Shown one piece after another: positions 52,101 to 59,109 of a stretch of 64,000 nucleotides of DNA (the stretch's first letter is position 1; every line of letters begins with the position of its first letter). Location: the NCBI GenBank assembly GCA_016192145.1, contig JACPUT010000001.1:1-64000 (forward strand), in the 5' to 3' direction. The DNA comes from Acidobacteriota bacterium (GTDB lineage Bacteria > Acidobacteriota > Holophagae > Holophagales > Holophagaceae). The position numbers were made by a program, and so were the translations under genes. The notes under the pieces were generated by a model. That model was not told the DNA's origin. It did not search any database and was given only the letters and a program-made list of their open reading frames with translations.

Positions 52101-54175
52101 GAGCGCTTCACCCCGTCCACCACCGGCTTCCGATATTCCTCCGGGCACTGCGATTCGACCCATTCCAGGAGGCGGTCCAGCAGGGCCGTGTTCGGGCCCA
52201 CGCCGTGGTAGAGGAAGGCGTTCAAATTGGAAGCCACCTGGAACACGCTGTTGATGGTGCTGATGATCTCGGGCTGGAACCGCAGATCCGCCCAGGGGAA
52301 GAGCTCCTCGAAACGGTGGGTGTTGAGGAACTCGTGGCCCGCGCGGGCGGAATCGAAGAATCCGGCCATGGGGAAGGTCTGGGTTCCCTGGGCGCCGTGG
52401 ACGCGGGTCACCGCCGTGCGGTGATCCAGGTAGTGGAGCCGCGTCTGCACGCTCAGGCGCAGCCAGAGATCCAGATCCTGCGCGTACTTCAGCTCGGGCT
52501 TCCAGCCGCCGGAGGCCTGGAGCAGGGACCGCTGGATGCAGATGGTGATGCCGTTGATGTAGTTGGCCTCCAGGAGGGCCAGGGTCTGCACCTCGAAGGT
52601 GGGCAGCGAGACCTGCCGCCGCTCGGGCATGGGCCGCTTCTCCCCCGTCTCCTCGAAGAGCTGGGAGAAGTTGCTGTAGAAGAACCGGGCCTTGGGCAGC
52701 TCCGCGATGGCCGAGGCGAAGGTCTCCAGCGCATCGGGTTCGAAGAGGTCGTCGGAGGAGAGCCAGCACACCCAATCGCCCGTGGCCTGCGCCAGCGCGG
52801 CGTTGAGGGCCGAACCCACGCCCCCGTTGGCCTGGTGGAAGGCCCGGATGCGGGGATCCCGGGCGGCATAGCCCTCCAGCACCTCCCGGGTGCCATCCGT
52901 GGAGCCATCGTTGACCACCACGGCCTCCCAGTTTTCATAGGTCTGGGCCCGCAGGCTATCCAGGGTGGCGGGCAGGAAGTGGGCCTGATTGTAGGTGGGC
53001 ACGAGCACCGTGAATTTCGGGCCTTGGCCCGGCTCCTTCCCGTTCCCGACCGCCCCCCGTGCGCTCGTTTCCAGGCGGGGCAGCAGGCTCTTGGCCAGGC
53101 GATCCAGGATGGTGCCCACGGTGCCGCAGGTCGCATGATCGATGAGGTTGTTGTACTTCTGGGTGAGGCTGGAACCCGCGTACCAGTGGATGCCGATGCA
53201 TCCCTCCGGCAGCGAGGCGGGATCCCCCGGCTCGTGGATCTTGTGGATCTCCCGCCAATCGAAGGGGTAGACGAGCTCCATGGGGAGGTTGTGCACCGGC
53301 ATGGCCGGATGGGCCTTCCGGATGGCCGCGACATCGGGGTAGAGGCGGTTGAGGAGGTGGGAACCGATGCTCTGGTAGTCGGACATGTCCAGGGCCGCGA
53401 TGGCCTTCTCTTTCACCGCCTCGAAGAGGGGCGCGCCGGGGGCCGAGAAGTAGAACCCGATGATGTGGTGCCCTTCATGGATGCATACCCCGGCCTCGAG
53501 ATCCCGGTGCTTCGCCACGTTCACGGGCGCCGCCCGCAGCGGCTTGCAGAAGAGGATGTCCGTGTCGCAGTAGGCGCCGCCTTCCCTCGTGAGGATGTGC
53601 CATCGGAAGAAGTCGGACTTGTAGGTCTCGGGCGCCCCCTCGATCTCCGGGAAGGCGGAGAAATCCACCTCCCGCACGCGGATGCCCGGCAGCTGGTAGA
53701 GCAGGGCGGAGTAGTCCCGCCCGTGGTAGGAGGTTCCCTCGTAGGCCTCCCCGGCCACCCAGGCGGCCTCTCCCTGGTGCACCGCCGAAGGCACGTAGAG
53801 GTTCACTTCCCAATCGGGGTTGAAGAGCCGGAAGGAGGCGATGCTGAGGTAGCGGAGGAAGGAGGTGCGCTCGTTCCCCCAGTAGAAGTGCGCCTTCCGG
53901 GGGATCTTCGCGAGGTGCCAGGGGCGCTCCCAGCCCGCTTGAGCGAGTACCTCCCGCGGCTTCCCCGCCCGAAGCATCGTTTCCAGCTCCAACAGCTTGG
54001 GGTGGGTGGGAAAGTGCATCCTCCCTCGCCCGGTGGCCTGGCGGGCCCCCTCCAGATCCCCGGACCGCAACGCCGCTTCGATGGCTTGGAGCAGGCGCTC
54101 AGGATAGAGGGGCTCCACCCGCAGGCCCTGGGGGCGGGGCATGGGCGAGGCGGGGGCGGTTTTTCGGGAGGCCAT
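49148..54175 (-). CDS. Giant multi-module glycosyltransferase (GT32-like, three GT2-like and a CgeB-like module)
   Basis: A 1675-residue cytoplasmic fusion. Residues 85-365 look like a GT32/capsular-synthesis enzyme (KAHFYWGN; DXD as YCDTDILF near 205). GT2 module A spans about 386-620 (FTVLVPTYNQ, NDGSTDGT, WLSSDDLFEPDA). Residues 780-1050 resemble the CgeB/GT1 family (DVLFYGSTNPRR, VVLNLHFFDSS). GT2 module B starts near 1067 (VSVIMPTKDRPEF; AYLDDDDLYYPDH). A helical block of about 110 residues shared with the next GT protein follows near 1340. GT2 module C starts near 1450 (VSVIVPTYRRPEA; AYLDDDDLWRPDH). Such fusion suggests stepwise assembly of a repeat unit. AGGA lies upstream of the ATG at 54175. 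Confidence 0.88.
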   Translation of the reverse strand: MASRKTAPASPMPRPQGLRVEPLYPERLLQAIEAALRSGDLEGARQATGRGRMHFPTHPKLLELETMLRAGKPREVLAQAGWERPWHLAKIPRKAHFYWGNERTSFLRYLSIASFRLFNPDWEVNLYVPSAVHQGEAAWVAGEAYEGTSYHGRDYSALLYQLPGIRVREVDFSAFPEIEGAPETYKSDFFRWHILTREGGAYCDTDILFCKPLRAAPVNVAKHRDLEAGVCIHEGHHIIGFYFSAPGAPLFEAVKEKAIAALDMSDYQSIGSHLLNRLYPDVAAIRKAHPAMPVHNLPMELVYPFDWREIHKIHEPGDPASLPEGCIGIHWYAGSSLTQKYNNLIDHATCGTVGTILDRLAKSLLPRLETSARGAVGNGKEPGQGPKFTVLVPTYNQAHFLPATLDSLRAQTYENWEAVVVNDGSTDGTREVLEGYAARDPRIRAFHQANGGVGSALNAALAQATGDWVCWLSSDDLFEPDALETFASAIAELPKARFFYSNFSQLFEETGEKRPMPERRQVSLPTFEVQTLALLEANYINGITICIQRSLLQASGGWKPELKYAQDLDLWLRLSVQTRLHYLDHRTAVTRVHGAQGTQTFPMAGFFDSARAGHEFLNTHRFEELFPWADLRFQPEIISTINSVFQVASNLNAFLYHGVGPNTALLDRLLEWVESQCPEEYRKPVVDGVKRSFTQVSDVPGFLKEWGARLGTGAQTPFIPQDPLLRMEEVLRRLEAGGETRISGELRRYLVNVVGRTLEAARPVEGPAASPKPAISAARTPVRIVLIRPEGYAHSEAFREVAQSLESALKSLGVPTDLAENELKAGALNVLLGWHLMDEQGLAKLPKGTVLYNLEQMDERNRELRERLVRRSATLEIWDYSARNLEILAKAGMQGEPRLLPIGYDPVLTRIPEAQEQDIDVLFYGSTNPRRIQILEALQAAGLKVHRAFNVYGAERDALIARSKVVLNLHFFDSSIFELVRVSYLLANRKAVVAECHAATEVEPSLREGLILATYDGLVEACRSAVGDPERRHRVGERGFQLMADRALTGLLRPVLPAEVLPPRPAPAVSVIMPTKDRPEFLARALDSLAPQTFRSFEVVVVNDGGGDPAAVVAAARAKGLEITLLQHPRPRGQAGSRNTGIRAARGRWIAYLDDDDLYYPDHLQVLTEALERTGAQVAYTDSMRAVEELRKGEWVVLSRELAMSNAFDREHFLRDNLTPVNNVMHARACWEAVGPHDESLPVLEDWEYWIRLSRRWDFLHIPKATAEVRWRSSGANITFERRDLFPECRQRIAAKVADLLAAEAAPRPGLREMFLHEPVWTGAAWVEVLLAYLEAFAPGDPVCLALALDPKAAGGLSVEEAQARVLEVVERTGREAFPDVALVDRAEDWVELLRPCTTLQWIPGSRAAWNLVGPNGQRLMDARSRLGGWTEVPPPASPEPSWGQPMAAVAAPNVSVIVPTYRRPEALARALESIRQQTLPPLEVIVVDDGGGQAEPVVAAAALAGLPVHLIELEHPRGQGAARNRGLAQARGRWIAYLDDDDLWRPDHLARLTVALSGSGHRVGYADTALQVGSDPIPEPVETPPLSALIHHRELGERFDEELPLLEDRAFVARLAARGPILHVPGVTVDLFRGPSCASVRRAGLRAWCQARLEALPGSGPELAQSGTTSMGRP

Positions 54176-54183
54176 GGGAATTC

Positions 54184-55680
54184 CTAGGAGGCCAGTCGAC
54201 GGGCGAGGCGGAGGGAGGCCGGGGTTTCCGTGCCGGGGCGGGCCCCGGGAAAGGGCAGGCGATGGATGCGGTGGAAGGCACGTAGGTGGGGCAGCAGTTG
54301 GTCGGCCTCGTCCACGAGCAGGACGTCCGGGAAGGCCTCCAGGCCCATCCGCTGGGCGAGGTCGACCACGGCGGCCCCCACCTCGTCGGAGGAGGGGGCC
54401 CCTTCCAAGGTGGGATCCAAGAGGAGGATGAGGCCCACTGGGTCCCCGGCGCGGAAGGCCGTGAGGTAGCCGAGGAGGAGCTCCGCCCAAGCCTCGCCGC
54501 CGAAATCCGGTTCCAGGAGGAAGGCCTCGCGCAAGGCTACGGGAGCCTCCGGGGCGGGCGTCGGAGACCCCAGCCGCAGGTACCGATCCAGCAATCCGGC
54601 GCTGTGAGCGTCCCCCGCGGTGGCCGCCGCCGCCCGGCGGGCGGCCATGAGGGCGCGGGCGTCCCGGGGATGGTAGGGGCGCGCCTCTCGGCGGGCCATG
54701 GCACCCACGGCGTTCCGCAGTGAGGCCGGGGCCGCACCCAGCTGGGCCTCCAGGGCCTGAAGCCCCGCCACGAGGGAATCCCGATAGACCACCGGGCAAC
54801 CCGTGAGGAGCCACTCGCCCAGGCGCTCCAAAAGGGCCGGCTCCGGGCCCACGCCGGCGTACATGGCGGCATTGAGATTCAGGGCCGCGCCCAGGGCCGA
54901 TTGCAGGGCCTCCGTGATGCCATCGCCCGTCGTGAGATCCAGGTGGGGGAAGAGGGCCTCGAAGGGATGGGTGTTGAGGAAGTCAAGGCAGGCCCGGGCG
55001 GAGTCGAACAGGCCCGCCTCTGGAAAGCCCAGGGTGCCCTGCCCCGTGTGGATGCGGGTGATGCAGGTGCGATGGTCCAGATAGCGCAGCTCCGTGAGGG
55101 CGCTCATGCGGAACCACATGTCCATGTCCTGGGCGTAGCGCAGCTCCTGCTTGAATGCGCCCGCGCGATCGAAGAGCCGCTTGCGTACGCAGATGCTGAT
55201 GCCGTGGATCATGTTGCCGTGCAGGAAGGCCACCGTCTGCTGGCCCTTGGGGGGCAGGGTCTCGGCGCGCCCCGGCGGGCCCGGGCGCCGCTCCCCCGTC
55301 TCGTGCACGAGCTCCGTGAAATCGCTGTGGAAGAAGGCCACCTCGGGTGCTGCCGCCATGGCCGCCGCGAACACCTGGAGGGCATCCGGTTCGTAGAGGT
55401 CATCGGAGGAGAGCCAGCCCACCCATTCGCCCCGCGCCTCCCCCAAGGCCGCGTTGAGGGCCGTGGCCACACCCCCGTTGGGTTTGTGGAAGGGGAGGAT
55501 CCGTGGATCCCGGGCCGCGAAGTCCGCCAGCACCGCGCGGGTGCCGTCGGTTGAGCCGTCGTCGACCACGACCGCTTCCCAGTCGTCGAAGGTCTGGGCC
55601 CGGAGGCTCTCCAGGCACTCGGGCAGGTAACCGGACTGGTTGTAGGTGGGGACGAGGATGGAGAAGCGGGGGGCGCTCAT
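54184..55680 (-). CDS. GT2 family glycosyltransferase with extra C-terminal module
   Basis: A 498-residue enzyme. The GT-A domain (residues 5-240) has FSILVPTYNQ, VDDGSTDGT, NGGVATALNAALG, the metal site in WLSSDDLYEPDA near 95 and MWFRMS near 195. The remaining half contains a helical region and, near 395-485, a module (REAFLLEPDFGGEAWAELLL, GLEAFPDVLLVDEAD) matching one in the giant neighbour (49148-54175). The GT2 half is also similar to module A of that protein. Overlapping ATGA with the 2-epimerase gene. Confidence 0.88.
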   Translation of the reverse strand: MSAPRFSILVPTYNQSGYLPECLESLRAQTFDDWEAVVVDDGSTDGTRAVLADFAARDPRILPFHKPNGGVATALNAALGEARGEWVGWLSSDDLYEPDALQVFAAAMAAAPEVAFFHSDFTELVHETGERRPGPPGRAETLPPKGQQTVAFLHGNMIHGISICVRKRLFDRAGAFKQELRYAQDMDMWFRMSALTELRYLDHRTCITRIHTGQGTLGFPEAGLFDSARACLDFLNTHPFEALFPHLDLTTGDGITEALQSALGAALNLNAAMYAGVGPEPALLERLGEWLLTGCPVVYRDSLVAGLQALEAQLGAAPASLRNAVGAMARREARPYHPRDARALMAARRAAAATAGDAHSAGLLDRYLRLGSPTPAPEAPVALREAFLLEPDFGGEAWAELLLGYLTAFRAGDPVGLILLLDPTLEGAPSSDEVGAAVVDLAQRMGLEAFPDVLLVDEADQLLPHLRAFHRIHRLPFPGARPGTETPASLRLARRLAS

Positions 55681-56780
55681 GCCTCCTCCCGGCCTGGCGC
55701 GCCAGGGCGATGACCCGTGAGGATCCGCACCACCGTCTCGCTCACGTTCCTGCGGAGGTACTCCACGGGGGGCTCCCAGTCCCGATCGGATTCCAGGGCC
55801 AGGCGCACGCAGGCCTGGATGTGCCCGGGGTCGGAGCCGCTGATGAGGTTGCTGCCGCACTCCACGGTCTCGGGCCGCTCGGTGACGTCGCGCAGGGTGA
55901 CGTTGGGCACCTTGAGCAGGCAGCACTCCTCCTGCACGGTGCCGCTATCGCTGAGCACGCACGCCGCGTGGGTCTCCAGGGCCAGGAAGTCGAAGAAGCC
56001 GAAGGGGGGCAGGAAGCGGAGGTCCGCCCCGCCCGTGTCGGTGCCGAAGGCCTCCAGCCGCGCCTTGGTGCGGGGGTGGGTGCTGATGATGACGGGCAGG
56101 CCGTATTCGCGTTGCACCCGGACGAGGGCCTCCGTGAAACGGGCCAGCCGCGCGGGCTCATCCACGTTCTCCGCCCGGTGCAGGGTCACGAGGAAATACC
56201 CATTCCTCGAAAGCCGCAGGTTTTCGAGGATGCCCGACGCCTCGATCCGCGCCTGGTGATGCCGGATCACCTCCCAGATGGGATTGCCCGTCACCAGGAC
56301 CCGGGCTCCGGGGATCCCTTCGCCCAGGAGGTTCCGGCGGCTGTTCTCCGTGTAGGGCAGGAGCACGTCGCTGCTGTGGTCGATGATGCGGCGGTTCACC
56401 TCCTCCGGCACGCGATCGTCGTAGCAGCGGTTGCCCGCCTCCATGTGGTAGACGGGGATGCCCATGCGCTTGGCGACGATGGCGCCGAGGCCGCTGGTGG
56501 TGTCGCCCAGGATGAGGATTCGATCCGGCCGGTGCTCCGCGAAGAGGCGCTCGCACGCGGAGAGGATGGTGCCCACCTGCTCCCCGAAGGAACCCGTGGC
56601 GCCCAGGTAGGCGTCCGGCTGGCGCACGCCCAGCTCTTCGAAGAAGAGGTCCTTGAGGCGGGGATCGTAGTTCTGGCCCGTGTGCACGAGGACGTGCTCA
56701 CAGACGGCGTCCAGCCTCGCGATGACGAGGCTGAGGCGGATGATCTCGGGGCGCGTGCCGAGGAGCGTGAGGATCTTCAT
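55677..56780 (-). CDS. wecB: Non-hydrolysing UDP-N-acetylhexosamine 2-epimerase (WbjD/CapG-like)
   Basis: A 367-residue epimerase with GTRPEIIRLS near residue 8, TGQNYDPRL, GDTTSGLGAIVAKRMG, MEAGNRCYDDRVPEEVNRRI near 115, THPRTK and SDSGTVQEECCLL near 285. The MEAGNRCYDDRVPEE version of the active-site motif is typical of the FucNAc/QuiNAc-type 2-epimerases (WbjD, CapG, WbvD) rather than of classical WecB. With the two genes upstream it completes a UDP-N-acetyl-6-deoxy-L-hexosamine pathway. AGGAGG precedes the ATG at 56780. A 127-base gap with hairpins separates it from the dehydratase gene. Confidence 0.9.
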   Translation of the reverse strand: MKILTLLGTRPEIIRLSLVIARLDAVCEHVLVHTGQNYDPRLKDLFFEELGVRQPDAYLGATGSFGEQVGTILSACERLFAEHRPDRILILGDTTSGLGAIVAKRMGIPVYHMEAGNRCYDDRVPEEVNRRIIDHSSDVLLPYTENSRRNLLGEGIPGARVLVTGNPIWEVIRHHQARIEASGILENLRLSRNGYFLVTLHRAENVDEPARLARFTEALVRVQREYGLPVIISTHPRTKARLEAFGTDTGGADLRFLPPFGFFDFLALETHAACVLSDSGTVQEECCLLKVPNVTLRDVTERPETVECGSNLISGSDPGHIQACVRLALESDRDWEPPVEYLRRNVSETVVRILTGHRPGAPGREEA

Positions 56781-56907
56781 GGGGCCCCTCCTGGGCCCCA
56801 CCCCTTCGGGGCCGTGCTTTGCTTGGTGGGCCTTCGCTCCATCGAACGGGCGCATTGCGCCCTCCCGCTCGCGGGGCTCGCGGAGATGGAGCCTCCCTGC
56901 TTCGGCC
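56781..56907. other. Intergenic segment with hairpins inside the polysaccharide operon
   Basis: This is the only gap above 100 bases within the long minus-strand operon. It contains GGGCGCA-T-TGCGCCC (56848-56862, a perfect 7-base-arm palindrome) and GGCCCC/GGGGCC arms around 56794-56814. It may attenuate or process the transcript between the dehydratase and epimerase genes. There is no U-tract or recognised riboswitch. Confidence 0.4.
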
Positions 56908-57981
56908 TCATGCGAGCAGCTCGTTGCCTTCCACCAGCACGGCTTCGCCGGGCATCAGGTGGTGTTTCTTGAGGAGGTCGATGGTGCCCTGGAGATCCAC
57001 CACGTCGTCGCCGGAGGAGTACTCCTTCAGCAGCGTGGTGCCCTTGCCCTGGGCGGCCATCTTGTTGTGGAGCTCGGGCAACACGGGAAGGATCACGTAG
57101 AACTCGCCGCGGGCCACGGTGCGGTGGCACTCCTCCTCCGAGACGAGGATCTCGTCCATCTTCTCGCCGGGGCGGATGCCCGTGACCTGGATGGGGATAC
57201 CGCGGTCGCCCACGAGGGCCTGGGCGATGTTCATCACCGTGGCCGCCGGGGCCCGGGGGATGTAGGTCTCACCGGGGTGGCCGCCTTGCAGCGCCGCGAA
57301 GACCGTGTCCACGGCGTGGTTGAGGCTCAGGAGGAAGCGGGTCATCTCCGGCACGGTGACGGTGACGGGGCCGCCGCTGGCGATCTGATCATGGAAGAGG
57401 GGCACCACGGAGCCGCGGGATGCCAGGACGTTGCCGTAGCGCACGCAGACGAAGCGGGTGTGGGGCACCTCCACGTTCGCGCTCGTGAAGATGCGCTCCT
57501 GCAGGGCCTTGGTCATGCCCATCACGTTCACGGGCTTGCAGGCCTTGTCGGTGCTCACGCCGATGACGGATTGCACGGGATAGGCGTGCTCCTTGAGGGC
57601 CCGCACGATGTTGGCGGGGCCCACGCAGTTGGTGAGCAGGGCCTGCTCGGGGAAGTACTCGCAGATGGGCACCTGCTTGAGGGCCGCGGCGTTGAACACC
57701 ACGTCCGCATCCCGCAGGGCGGCGCAGACGTCGGCGTAGCTGCGCACGTCGCCGATGCGGAAGGCGAGGCTGCGCTGGAAGTTGGAGTAGATCACCTCGT
57801 CCGTGGTCACCTTGCGGTTGAGGTAGGAGATGCGCATGGCGTGCTGCTTGGCCTCGTCGCGGCTCATGACCGTGACGCGCCGGGGGTTGCCCAGTTCACC
57901 CGCGAGGATGCGCCGGACCAACGTCTTGCCGAGCGACCCGGTGCCGCCGGTGATGAGGACGCTCTTGTTTTCGAGAATCAT
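56908..57981 (-). CDS. UDP-GlcNAc 4,6-dehydratase/5-epimerase (WbjB/CapE/WbvB-like)
   Basis: A 357-residue extended SDR of the inverting 4,6-dehydratase group. It has GGTGSLGKTLVRRI near residue 12, VMSRDEAKQHAMR near 38, NAAALKQVPICEYFP near 97, STDKACKPVNVMGMTKAL near 143 and GEKMDEILVSEEE near 275. Met takes the place of the usual catalytic Tyr in the M-x3-K (MGMTK), a trait of the CapE/WbjB branch. It converts UDP-GlcNAc to 4-keto-6-deoxy intermediates including L-sugar forms. Its ATG overlaps the reductase stop (ATGA). Confidence 0.9.
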   Translation of the reverse strand: MILENKSVLITGGTGSLGKTLVRRILAGELGNPRRVTVMSRDEAKQHAMRISYLNRKVTTDEVIYSNFQRSLAFRIGDVRSYADVCAALRDADVVFNAAALKQVPICEYFPEQALLTNCVGPANIVRALKEHAYPVQSVIGVSTDKACKPVNVMGMTKALQERIFTSANVEVPHTRFVCVRYGNVLASRGSVVPLFHDQIASGGPVTVTVPEMTRFLLSLNHAVDTVFAALQGGHPGETYIPRAPAATVMNIAQALVGDRGIPIQVTGIRPGEKMDEILVSEEECHRTVARGEFYVILPVLPELHNKMAAQGKGTTLLKEYSSGDDVVDLQGTIDLLKKHHLMPGEAVLVEGNELLA

Positions 57982-58862
57982 GGCCTTGCCTCCCGGCCGC
58001 GGATCTCCGCGGCGAGTTCATCCAGGGACGCCTCCCAGCTGGGGGGGCGATAGGTGGTGCGGGCGAAGAGGGCCGAGGCATCCAGGCTGCGGTCGCAGCT
58101 GAAAGCGTCGTCCCTTTCGATGTCGAGGGCCAGCCCCAGGCGGGCCTTGAGGCCCATGAGGAGGTCGAATTTGCTGATGGGCGCCATGGCCAGGTGCCAG
58201 CGGCCCTCCACGGGCTCGGGCTGCGTCACCAGGTGCTCGATGGCCCGAGCCAGCTCCGCCGTGATGAAGCCCGTGAAGATGGCGCGGGTGAACCCCCTCA
58301 CCGGGCCCTTCTGGGCCAGGAACCACTCCACGAGGCTCGATTTGCGGCCCAGCTCCAGGCCGATCATGGAGGTGCGCAGCGTGAGGCAGCCCGGGGCCTC
58401 CACCTCGCCCAGCAGCTTGGAGCGGCCGTAGAGGTCCGGCGGATCCGGGAGGTCTTGCTCCGTGTAGTTCCCCTTGCGACCGGAGAAGACGCAATCGGTG
58501 CTGAGGTGCACCAGACGGGCCCCGCCGAGGCGGCAGAGCTGGGCCAGGCGGTGGGGGTAGATGCTGTTGATGGCGAGGCTGGGCAGGGCGTCGTGGGCCT
58601 CGGCGCGCTGCTTCACGATGCCGGCGGCGTTCACCACCAGATCGGGGCGAAGCTCCGCCAGCAGATCCGTGAGGGGTTCCAGGGCGGTCAGGTCCAGCCC
58701 GTAGCGGGCGGCGGCGGCCAGATCCCGGGGGAGGCCCGCATAGGCCCCCCGCTCCCGGCGCAGGGTGGGGATCACGTCGTGATGCCCCTTCCAGCTTTCG
58801 AAGAGGCGGTGGCCGAGCATGCCGTCCCCTCCGATGACGAGGATCTTCAGCTTCGGCCGCAT
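57978..58862 (-). CDS. RmlD-like sugar nucleotide reductase (WbvR-like)
   Basis: A 294-residue reductase of the RmlD superfamily with GGDGMLGHRLFE near residue 11, NAAGIVKQRAEAH near 78, STDCVFSGRKGNY near 120 and Y-x3-K as YGRSKLLGE near 145. It lacks the C-terminal cupin of WbjC/CapF, so it matches the WbvR type, which reduces the 4-keto group on the route to UDP-N-acetyl-L-quinovosamine. First gene of the long minus-strand operon. GGCAGGAGGGG lies upstream of the ATG. Confidence 0.88.
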   Translation of the reverse strand: MRPKLKILVIGGDGMLGHRLFESWKGHHDVIPTLRRERGAYAGLPRDLAAAARYGLDLTALEPLTDLLAELRPDLVVNAAGIVKQRAEAHDALPSLAINSIYPHRLAQLCRLGGARLVHLSTDCVFSGRKGNYTEQDLPDPPDLYGRSKLLGEVEAPGCLTLRTSMIGLELGRKSSLVEWFLAQKGPVRGFTRAIFTGFITAELARAIEHLVTQPEPVEGRWHLAMAPISKFDLLMGLKARLGLALDIERDDAFSCDRSLDASALFARTTYRPPSWEASLDELAAEIRGREARP

Positions 58863-59109
58863 GGGCAGGGCCCCTCCTGCCTGGAAATTGCCATGGGTTC
58901 GACTCCGTGGGATGAGGTCCTCTTCGGCTGGAAGACCCCGGGGACCTTAAATATGGGCAAATTCGGCCTTGAAGCCGTAGCCGCCCCCGGTCTTCCTGCC
59001 CCCGGCATGACCCCTCCCTGGATGCAATGGAAGGACATAGGAAAAAGGGTGCCAGGATCGCGGGGCGGGTCCTGCCCCCCATCACCCCGTCTTCGGCCAC
59101 CCTGGGAGG
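58863..59109. promoter_or_regulatory. Divergent promoter region of the polysaccharide operon and lhgO
   Basis: This 247-base gap separates the start of the minus-strand polysaccharide operon from lhgO and must hold both promoters. On the minus strand TGGCACCCTTTTTCCT (59054-59039) resembles a sigma-54 -24/-12 element (TGGCAC-N5-TTGCW) but has CC instead of GC at -12. An AT-rich TTGCCCATATTTAAGG (around 58973-58948) could alternatively be a sigma-70 element. The lhgO start has GGGAGG directly against its ATG, unusually close. Confidence 0.35.

Noticed and set aside
49529-54187. 1552-codon open frame on the plus strand
   Set aside because: It is antisense to the giant glycosyltransferase, whose modules are clearly recognisable on the minus strand; the plus-strand translation has no family features.
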